Shown here: positions 55,674-64,000 of the stretch, in pieces
Layout: every line of letters starts with the position of its first letter
How positions within the stretch are numbered: position 1 is the first letter of the stretch
Source of the DNA: Calycina herbarum
Taxonomy: Eukaryota; Ascomycota; Leotiomycetes; Helotiales; Pezizellaceae
Length of the DNA stretch: 64,000 nucleotides
Direction: 5' to 3'
Assembly: GCA_001414485.1 (NCBI GenBank)
Contig: LLEY01000159.1
Location: 1 to 64,000 of the forward strand
Notes under the pieces: generated by a model
The model's input: only the letters and a program-made list of their open reading frames with translations
Databases searched by the model: none
What the model was told of the DNA's origin: nothing
Translations under genes and position numbers: made by a program

Positions 55674-57912
55674 ATGACATCGCCACGTGTTCAGCCGTCA
55701 ACCTCCTTGGGCAACATCAAATTAAGAACGACAATATTACCCATCATACCCTCGCATAGAATCATCAGAATCTACGGCTCGAAGCTCCGACGACTGTTGT
55801 TCTACGCCAACACTCCCACCCGATCACCGTATACAACAAACACTAGCGCCAACACGCTCCCCGGTACGGTGATAATACCCGAGCGTAAGGCTGCTGGGCA
55901 TACTTGGATACCATGTGAGCATTCAACTCAGTTTGTGTATTTAAACTGACTTCTTGTGTAGCTCTAACATGACGTTCAATACCACGTGGAACTTGGACCG
56001 AACGGGCAACACTGCCATCGAGCTTTTTCGGAGTAGGAAAGACTGTATTTCAAACGGCGTACCGTGACAATGTTCAGCCTTTTGCCTTGCATGCTTCCGA
56101 AAATTTTGGTGGTACAATTGCAATGTGCGCAGAGACCAGAGCCAATCTCAACCGGGAGATTACCGCACCCATCAACCCGCGGCAATTCAACTTTGTTAAA
56201 GCCATGCTAGGTCCCGCGGGCGGCGAGAGCTTGAATGCGCTGTCTCTGTCAATAGCTGGCCAGAATTTCTTGTGTCTTGCAACGGGACTGGTCTCCATTA
56301 TGGGAACCTTCGAAGCGGCAGTCGCAATTGAGTGTATGATGATGAATTCAGCTAGAGACATGATAGAAGTCCCCGGCCAAGTTAGATCCTTGATCTCCTT
56401 GAGCCTCGACTGAATCACCTTAAATACTTAGATAAATGCCATGAGTGGGCCAGAATACTGGCACTTCCAACTGGAATTGGGGCTCACTACCCTGATTCCA
56501 ACGGCATCGATCAACTTGTCACTGCTTTTCGCTCAATTGGTAGAATTGGTGAAAGTGATATTGATCGGGTTGTCATCTCAACTACAGCCTGCTCTGTTTG
56601 GGTAGCGGCTTTCACTAAATGGGGTTTTGGGGATCCACTTGCTGTGTTCGAGACTTCGGGTTCTCTTGTATTCCCTCAACCAGAATCAAGGATTAATCTC
56701 ATCATATCTCCAGCTTCAATCGATGATCAAACTGGGATGAAAATTGAAAAATTGAAGACTTCATCGTCACTCCCAGAAGTGTTAATCAGCGAAATTTGCA
56801 GCGATGAGGGTGTGGCTTTCGCGCATGCAGCGGGATGGTTTCTTTGAGGATGCACTGCCAACAAACTCTGAGAGCCTGTGGTGCCGATACAGGCACTAGC
56901 TACGATGCTGTGTTACGAGCGCTGCCATATGTTCTGAGGCTATCACGACACCTTTTAGTTGAGTCGAAAGCAATTCCAGTTTATTGTGGGACCATCAAGG
57001 AAAACACGAAAGACGTTGATGAAGCTATGATACGCAGCGCTATGTGTGCATATCTTCATTTCGACACCGAAATCCCCGAATTTGAATATCTTCCACCTGG
57101 ACTTCAGTTGATGAAGTTGGGTCTCAAACAGCTTTGGCGTGAGGAAAAGTGCAAAAAGTGTTCAGAGTGTCAAAGGATTGCCGATGGTTAGAGTACACTG
57201 ATGTCCATGCTTATAACCACTCTCACGAAAATGAAATTTCTCGGGCCATCAGTTTAGTGGCTGGGAACATTCTCACACTATCTTTGATTGAAAATCTAGA
57301 TGGTGTTCTTCTCCACTACGACTCTCTTGTTCAAGTCCAGAGAAATCAGTTCAGACATAGTATTTTCGGCTATACTAACCTTACAGGATGTATTGAGGAC
57401 ATAATGAAAAGCTTTAGTGTAACTTCTTGTTCAGTCACGGAGGTTTTGATACATCTGCTTTCTTTACTGCAACATGATGTCAAGGACGACATTAGTATCG
57501 AGCAATGGGTCATGTCAGCATTTCGAGGTCAAGTCGTCTACCCACGGATCTTCGAATCCGGAATCATAACACAATACAACACTCTCGAATTGGTATGCTT
57601 GCAGAGTGTATTACTGCAATCTCCAGATTACATTCCAACCCATGCGAGCACGAAAGGACAATTCACATTGACGAAGTCACTAATGACTTTGAGATTCTCC
57701 ACCCACACGGCTTTTTCAATGTACAGCATAAGAAGGCTACGGACCCGATAGCGGTTTATGCTGTGCAAGGAAATGAATTATTGCGAATCATGATCTTAGG
57801 TGCAATCTGGAGGAACAGTATCACCGGCGGACCGTCTATAGGCTCAGAATCTTGCTTGGCGTGTTCATTGGACTTCTGTCGCCAGACTCAGTGCAGATAT
57901 CTCATTATGTGA
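55674..57912 (+). pseudogene. Degraded large protein gene of an unnamed ascomycete family
   Basis: A series of plus-strand frames reads like one protein cut by repeated frameshifts. 55674-55949 gives an N-terminal piece; 56087-56413 gives LSIAGQNFLCLATGLVSIMG and ends at TGA after RSLISLSLD; from 56416 another frame gives KCHEWARILALPTGIG, WVAAFTKWGFGD and LVFPQPESRI to a TGA at 56846; 56835-57191 and 57149-57751 and then 57700-57912 complete it in alternating frames. The blocks WV.AF.KWxxG, QPxSR and GQVVYPRIFES match, from memory, a widespread uncharacterised family of large fungal proteins; I cannot name a domain. At least four shifts without matching splice sites make it a pseudogene. Confidence 0.6.
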
Positions 57913-58573
57913 TCTTTTGACTGTTTATTGTAATTCTTGTCAAGTTGTTTCTTCATTTCAATGACCATTAGGAGGACAAAGGGAACATCCTTGGGCGGCC
58001 TTACTCATTTTATACATCGATGGAATTAATAATACATATGATAACTACCAAAGTAGGCAGGGGTATCATGTATTTTTTTCCATCCATTTCTTCCAGTTCT
58101 TGTAATCAGACTCCAGAGCATCTTATTGAACTCAAAGTTGGCAATCGACAAAAACTCTCCCTTTTCACTAGCTGAATCAAAACGTTGTAATCTCTTACCC
58201 TACCTTTACATAGCTCTTGCTTTTTCGCATTAAAAATAAATTCACAGATTTTAATTACATGACAAACTCACCTCCAACCTCAGTTGGAGATTATGCTTCT
58301 TTACGATGATCATAACTGTGTTCTAGCGTCTCTTTTTAGAATTCTAATCTGTCTGGTAAGGAAGCACGAATTCTTCTGGGATGTACCTCCGCTATGGGTT
58401 AAAGCTAATAAGTGGAGGTGGGGAATACTGGTTTGGGGAAGGGTCTAGAACTTCCAGTAATCTCGCCCAAGTCTTATATTCAAAGAAAAGAAATGGCGTT
58501 TTTGATCTATAATTATTGGGCGAACCACGAAGTCTCGATCTAGAAAACGAAATCTTAATTTTATTTGACCATT
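57913..58573. other. Intergenic between convergent genes, no gene seen
   Basis: AT-rich spacer holding the 3' ends of the pseudogene and of the minus-strand secreted protein gene. Confidence 0.5.
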
Positions 58574-61046
58574 CTAACAAGCCCAGAATGCGTCCAATTG
58601 CCTAGTCTAAAACACAAAGTCAGCACACATTCACAATTTTTGCAAAAGAGGTACTCACCGACGGACTAGCGTTATTATTCCAATTCCCAACATTCCAATG
58701 CGGCATCTTATTCTTATCAGTCTGTCCACTATCAAAGGTCACAGGTCCAGCCTCCACAACAACCAGCCATTTCTCATACGTATGATCCGGTTTCTTCGCG
58801 GGAGGGGGGTTTCCTTGAAGTCTTTTGAACTTCGCGGACTCATAACCGCGAAGTGATCGTTTTTTAGGTGAAGCTCTAGTAAATGTGACCACTACATTGT
58901 AAGGCAGCTTAGTTTCGGTTTTTGGAATCGCTACTTTCCCGTCCCATTTCAAGGATCCATCTGGTCTTATAATCTTTGCGGATAAGGTATTCCCGGAAGC
59001 GTCTTTGACTTCTATTACCGTTGCTATAGCTGTATTTTTGTCGCCGTCGGTTACTTGTTCGAAGATATGTACTTGGCAGGTTCCGCCTTTGAATGGGGGT
59101 GGTGGAGGCGGTGGAGGTGGGGGAGGGGGCAGATTGACGGAAGTCTTTGGGGGGGTAACTTGTGGAATTGGTAGGGAGGATGGTTTTGGCGTTGTTGTAG
59201 GTGGCGGTGGATCTGACTGCTTTGTAGAGGTGGGTGGCGAGGTCGATGTCGTTGAGGTTTTGGGGATTGTTTGGCTTGTAGAGGTTGTCGAAACAACCGA
59301 GCTCGTTGGCATGGGTTTGAGAGAAGTGCTTGTGGAAGTTGTTAAATTGGCGGTTATCTTGCCACTGCCCGTAAGATTTCCGTATCTGCCACTCGCTTCC
59401 GCAAATGCAAGACGAGACGAGAACAGAGAAAAGTTTACCGGCTCAGCAGAAACCTGCCGATCTATATCAAGCGTAACAACTTTGGTGGCAATCACTACAC
59501 TTCCGGAAGCTGTCGTTGTAGTAGTGAGTGCTGAAACACTACAACCGCTAATTGTTGAAGTTTTAGTTGTGCAAGTCTGAGTGACCTGGCTCGTGCTGCC
59601 AGTAATGGTTGTCGGAAAACACTTGACGTAAAGGTTTTGAGTTACCGAAGTTTGGGAGCATGAGGATGCCGAGGTTTTGGAAGCAGAAGTCTTTGATTCA
59701 GACTTTGACTCATCATCATCATCCTTATTGTCGTCCTCATCCCTCACTTCCTTGTGGAGAAATTTTGTCAAACTTTTCAAATCATCGATGTCCGAGAGAA
59801 CGCCTTTCACAGCTTCAATGCCCCCTTCGATACCCCCTTGAATGCCGCCTATGACTTTGTTCAAGGTATTGGTAACTAAAATAGAAGATTGGTTTAGTCC
59901 AGGAGCTTTCGATGTAGGCAGAAAGAGGAAAACTTTCGTCGTACAAATCCCGAAACAGATCAACAACAGTAAATAGAAATCAAGGAGTACTTACTACACG
60001 CAACGCTATGTATTATATCCGCAGCAACCTTGAAAGGATTTGGGATTCCCTTAGCGACAAGTATCAGATCTCTCTTTTTGACCCACCACACGGACTCTTG
60101 CTTCCATCACCTCCAAGTGACTTGAGTAGATTAACAGCTTCTGGGAGTATCCCCTTGATGGCTACAATAGCAGCATCAGATTTATCCTTTTCGGGTTTGT
60201 CGGTCCACCCCTTGACCAAAGGTAAGATAAGAAAATTAACTTTGCTTGATAAAGCACTTGCGCTAGAACTGGCTGCTTTTCCGGTTGCCAGAATCGTGGT
60301 TGGAGGCGCAGTGGTTATCACGGGAACAGGGGTTTCGAAGGCACCACCAAAAATGACGGGTACTAGCTGCGTTGTCCCAGAAACTACCGTAATGATTGTT
60401 GAAATTACAGGCTGTTGATTGATCAGTGCCACACTAGATGTGCTACTCAAACTTGACGAAAATGTCTTGGAGGCTGTGGAGGATGGAAGTGTTGGAGGGC
60501 TGCTTGGGGAAGGTCCCGTTGAATGATTTGAGTTTGATAGTCCAGGTGACTTTGAAGGTATTTGGGTTGAGAGTAAGCTGGTGCTTTGTGTGTCTAAAAT
60601 CCTTTAGTGATTTGTTCTAAAGTTGGGTTTTGGATGCCTGCCATAACTAGGGCCGGAATCGAGCACGACTTACTGGTTTTGGACGATGTTTCTGGGAGAA
60701 AAAGTGTGCCATTCCCTGTCCTAAGAGCTGTACTGCTCAAGGTCGCAGAGTTTTCTGACGTGACTGAATTGGAAAGAGACGTGGAATTCGTCCAAATACC
60801 TGTGGTCAGAGAAGCGGAAAGTGCTGTTGAAATCCCCGTCGGGCCAAAGAATATCTTGGAAGTGTTTATGGGAACCAGTGAGGAATTCTTCGGCGATTGT
60901 GATATATCTGGAGGCAGACTGTTTGAGAAATTCGAAAATAGAACAACGGGAACGTTGACAGACGGGCTTTCCGCAATACAGAAATCTGGACAGCTGGCTG
61001 TAAAAGCCAAAAGTATAAAAGCACTTTGAACGAAAGAATGACGCAT
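58574..61046 (-). CDS. Secreted Ser/Thr/Pro-rich protein with poly-Pro tract
   Basis: Starts at ATG 61046 with a signal peptide (SFVQSAFILLAFTASC..CIA, cleavage near residue 25). Exon 1 (61046-60674) joins exon 2 (from 60593) via GTAAGT..TTTTAG. A later exon ending at 59995 (GTAAGT) joins 59875-58659 in phase, and a last GTGAGT..TTTTAG intron leads to 58606-58574, ending LDAFWAC. The link between exon 2 (open to TGA 60064-60066) and the exon before 59995 is unresolved: no splice pair keeps frame, so either a shift lies near 60.07-60.1 kb or two genes are present. The product has long Ser/Thr stretches likely O-glycosylated, an acidic DDNKDDDDE patch, a run of 12 Pro (59100-59135) and a C-terminal domain with GGTCQVHIFEQ and YEKWLVVVEAG. 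Probably a wall or extracellular protein; family unknown. Confidence 0.6.
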
Positions 61047-61889
61047 GATGAAATCGTCGTCGATGCAATCGACTATCTGTAGAGACGGTGAAAGACTGTT
61101 CTTCAAAATTAGAGAAAACGAAAATTGGAGAGATGGAATGATATTGTGATAAGAAGTACAATTTTAGTTAGGGATATCTCTAAATCCACCCTACCATTCA
61201 TCTTGTTTCGGACTATTAACTTAGGGGGCTGCGGAGGCAAAGCTAACAATATCTGGTGCTTGCTCGAGATAATCCTTCGGTAAAGTCAACAATCGGTGGG
61301 TGACTCAGGCTGTTTTCTTGCGCAGTTAATCCTTCTGTTGTGCTCACATATTGCAGAATTTGGTAGCTGATGTTGGCCCCAAAATTTGATCGTGTTTCAA
61401 ACTTGACAGAAGGTCATGGTTACGATAGTCATTATTTGAGAACGCGTTTCCATTGGCCATGATGTAATCCTTTAGTTTTTGAAGTTATTTTCGGTGCTTG
61501 TTAGTATGATCCTGTTGTTGGTAAAGATGTTGTTGGGTTTCAAGATTTCCCAATGCGGTGCCCCCTTTTTCTCAGGTACTACTGCCAAGCGAGTGGGGGC
61601 TGTAGAAGTTGGTTAAGCTCAAATTCTTCAGCGTTTATATGTTGGTTCTAATTTCCGGTGATCCTTCCTACGGAATTTGGACCATGTCAGGCATCATGTT
61701 GTGCCCCCCGAGTACCCCCCACCACACATTAATTATTTTTGTGAGGCGCAATTTTTCTTGTGTTGGTATTCCTTCAGCATGACTATCACAATTGTAAAAT
61801 AAGAAACTTCTCATTTCTCCTATTTACTCTCTCTATCTGGTAGAAATGTCCATATTTACATTCGTTTTTTTTTTGTTCCAAGCTCCATA
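61047..61889. promoter_or_regulatory. Divergent promoter region of two secreted-protein genes
   Basis: About 840 bp between the minus-strand Ser/Thr/Pro-rich gene and the plus-strand metallopeptidase. No gene is visible. Poly-C/G patches (61561, 61706-61720) and T-runs (61864-61874) occur, but I could not assign a TATA box with confidence. Confidence 0.4.
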
Positions 61890-63114
61890 ATGTTCCCCTC
61901 GCTTAAAACACGCTTTTCGGCCAGCGGCATTCTTTTATTGGCAGTATTTATACCGTCTATTTCAGCAGCATATGACATCAAAGACTACTTCAATGTTGCA
62001 ACAAGTGGGTCTGGCAGTTGCGAGGAGTATTTGCCCGCTTTTGCAATCGCGTCAGCGGGATACAGCGTTGTTAAAAGGATCGAGGAGAACACGGCGACAT
62101 TTACAGATGCTAGGCATTACTATATGATGTTTTCGGCCGACACTATCTCGGTCCATAAAGGCAAACGTGATTTTACTGAAGGAGAAAAGGTGGAGCTGGA
62201 ATTTGTGAAAGGTACGGTATCTCAAAATTCATACTTCGTTAATGAATATTTAACATAACATGGGCAGAAATCTTGAAACCCATTAATCGAATTCAAATCA
62301 AAGCCCGGAATCCGAGATCGTACTGTGATTCGACCTTTCTCACGTACACGGAGATGGCCTACGACGAGACGACAGGAGAGAAGACAGACAAAAGTCTGGT
62401 AGAGATCGGTAAGACGAATAAATTATCTAATAACTACAGGCTGTTATGGGGAAAGTGCTAACAGAAGTGAACTCGATAGGAATATTTCCACCGGGGTGGC
62501 CAATTGAAACCAAAGGAGCATACTGGAGCGCCGACGACAAAGCTTACACCTTCGAGCTAGACGCTAGCGCTGGTAAAACCCCTTGCTCAGGGATTACGGA
62601 TGCTCTCAGAATAAACAATCTCCAGACGATTATCCTTTGCCCAAGACTTCTTGAAGGAGACAAAAAACAGGAATTGAAACCGTATGCTCGAGGGAGAATT
62701 GCTATCAACAACGAAGAGACCTTGGATAGTTTTAATTCAATACCGGGTACATTTATGCACGAAATGGTACATATGGTTAGTGAAGAAAGTAAGCTTTTTG
62801 AAGAAAATCCCCACCTTCCTTTATTAATTTTGGTAGAGGTAATCGACCAACAGGCATTGGACCGTGACGGAAAACCAGTCCCAGGTAAATTAACGTACGG
62901 GATAAACGCAATTGCCAACTTGGCTGTGTATAAACCAAACCTTGCGATGCTGAGTGGTATGTCCCCTTCCTTCCAAACACATATTTTAATTCACATTCAT
63001 AACACCATCTCAGCTGATACGTATCATTATTTCGCAATGGCATCGTATTTGAAGACGAAAGATTGGGCGGCGGGACGAGCAACGGACTTTAAACAAGTTT
63101 CTTCAGAGACCTAG
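61890..63114 (+). CDS. Secreted HExxH metallopeptidase (aspzincin/lysine-specific type)
   Basis: Four exons (61890-62211, 62268-62408, 62468-62956, 63014-63114) sum to 1053 nt, 350 aa; introns have GTACGG..GGGCAG, GTAAGA..CTAACAGAAG and GTATGT..TCTCAG. A signal peptide (SASGILLLAVFIPSISA) ends near residue 26. The zinc motif HEMVH lies in FMHEMVHMVSEES (about residue 250), followed by a TYGINA segment and an ADTYHYFAMASYL block, an arrangement like the M35-type lysine-specific metallo-endopeptidase domain (HExxH plus a downstream Asp and Tyr). It would act outside the cell on proteins. The N-terminal 100 residues are a pro-region-like part. A broken relative lies at 20259-21052. The family call rests on these motifs only. 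Confidence 0.8.
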
Positions 63115-63259
63115 TTTGTTCTAATTAAGAATTTGACGTTTCAAGACAATTTGATAACCCAATTCTCTATAGCAATAATCGCCAGGCATTTAGATACTCA
63201 AATTCAGTACTGTACAAGCCATCATGCAATGTTACACCGAGTTCAACGACTCCTGATGG

Positions 63260-64000
63260 TTAATTAATCCTATCTAGGCGAGATCTACTCATAGCGGTCT
63301 CTACTGGTGGACCAGAAGGTGTGGTAACCTTGTTGTGATCAAATTGGGAAGCACAAGGGTCTCTTCTCCACTCCAATTGCACTGTCTTCCACCGCCTTTC
63401 CTTGAGCGTCTTGATTGCTTCTTTCCGATCCAAAAGTACATGGTCTTCTTCTGTAAGATTGCATTGCATTCGCAATTCAATGTTGGAGGGATTTGGAGGA
63501 CCGCTCGCGTGGCATATTCCGCCCTCGATTCTATCCAAGCGAGACCTATTCATAGTGATACCAGCGTAAGCAACTGGAAGTGATCGACAAAGCGTAGTAA
63601 TCCTGTTAAGATCAAGCTGGGTTGGGTCTCTTTCCAAATCAGACCGCCTTCTAGACTCTCTGAGCAACGCAATACCTTCTTCCATTTCCAAAAGTGCATG
63701 GTCTTCTTCTGTCAGATTACATCTCATTTTCAATTCAACCTTGGAGGGATTTCGGGGACCGATTGCGTGGCATGGTTTGCCTTTGATCCAATCCAATCGG
63801 GTCTTATTCATGGTGGGTTGATCCTCCTGTTGAACACAAGGTATAGTGATCCGCCTAGGATTGATACCGTCAACGCACACGTCTCTTGATCCACTGCGTA
63901 ATTCGTCCGTGTTATCTGTCTTTGAAGACTTGTGGAAATCTTTACATCGAATTTTCAGTATAATGTTGGGAGGACTTGGTGGACCACTTGCGTGGGATGG
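63260..64000 (-). CDS. Protein with tandem repeats of about 86 residues (partial, continues past the window)
   Basis: The frame is open from the right edge to the stop at 63260-63262, about 247 codons. The unit begins with a CHASGPPNPSNIEL block, continues with RMQCNLTEEDHVLL and ends with a MxxxRLDRIEG block; two full units (CHAs spaced 258 bp, 86 codons) and one divergent unit (225 bp further) are visible. Each unit contains two conserved Cys and a basic/acidic helix. The start codon is outside the window. I know no family with this repeat. Coding status is inferred from the intact frame and from conservation between units at the protein level. Confidence 0.55.
   Translation of the reverse strand, partial: PSHASGPPSPPNIILKIRCKDFHKSSKTDNTDELRSGSRDVCVDGINPRRITIPCVQQEDQPTMNKTRLDWIKGKPCHAIGPRNPSKVELKMRCNLTEEDHALLEMEEGIALLRESRRRSDLERDPTQLDLNRITTLCRSLPVAYAGITMNRSRLDRIEGGICHASGPPNPSNIELRMQCNLTEEDHVLLDRKEAIKTLKERRWKTVQLEWRRDPCASQFDHNKVTTPSGPPVETAMSRSRLDRIN

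Noticed and set aside
59005..59580. 191-codon plus-strand frame rich in Gly and Val
   Set aside because: It is the antisense shadow of the Pro/Ser/Thr-rich secreted protein exon on the minus strand.
1..64000. CRISPR arrays, rRNA genes or clear tRNA genes
   Set aside because: None seen; the genome is fungal, and the only tRNA-like segment (34.4 kb) does not fold convincingly.

Overview
The window is nuclear DNA of a filamentous ascomycete. Supporting signs are short GT-AG introns of about 45-65 nt with CTAAC-type branch points, fungus-specific families (FUSC/ArAE_2 transporter, fungal rhodopsin-domain receptor, HET domain, 2EXR-type proteins, VPS62) and retroelements eroded by C:G to T:A changes typical of repeat-induced point mutation (RIP). 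A leotiomycete is my best guess, from overall gene style only. Gene models were spliced by eye; most close in frame, and those that do not are flagged.

Layout. 1-11.1 kb is a nest of dead retroelements: a Copia pol end, an antisense Tad1-like LINE, and a complete Gypsy chromovirus with paired LTRs and a 5-bp target duplication. 11.6-18.6 kb holds, on the minus strand, a protein of two tandem caspase-like units and a 1068-aa FUSC-type transporter. 19.5-21.6 kb has weak or broken genes, one a decayed metallopeptidase relative. 22-37 kb is dominated by four paralogues (A-D) of a 2EXR-like protein ending in two CCHC zinc knuckles, each with a lesion; a hexose transporter and several small transposons sit between copies C and D. 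37.5-42.7 kb has a rhodopsin-type receptor and a flavin monooxygenase. 43-46 kb has a frameshifted SAP-like gene and a truncated HET gene. 48.4-53.7 kb has two intact genes, VPS62 and a dynamin/Mx-like GTPase, with a stray copy of the GTPase 3' end downstream. 55.7-57.9 kb is a heavily frameshifted pseudogene. 58.6-63.1 kb has a divergent pair of secreted proteins, one Ser/Thr/Pro-rich and one an HExxH metallopeptidase. The right edge cuts a gene with internal repeats of about 86 residues.

How it fits together. I see no biosynthetic cluster or operon-like unit. This is a gene-poor accessory region with conserved genes (FUSC transporter, hexose transporter, VPS62, GTPase) scattered among fast-evolving and decaying families. 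The caspase-like, HET and dynamin-like genes belong to classes often tied to fungal self/non-self recognition or stress responses, but nothing here shows that they act together. The most notable observations are the caspase-like duplication with one degenerate and one complete catalytic pair, the recurrent breakage of the 2EXR/zinc-knuckle family, several apparently undescribed small inverted-repeat elements, and the sharp end of RIP inside the Gypsy element.
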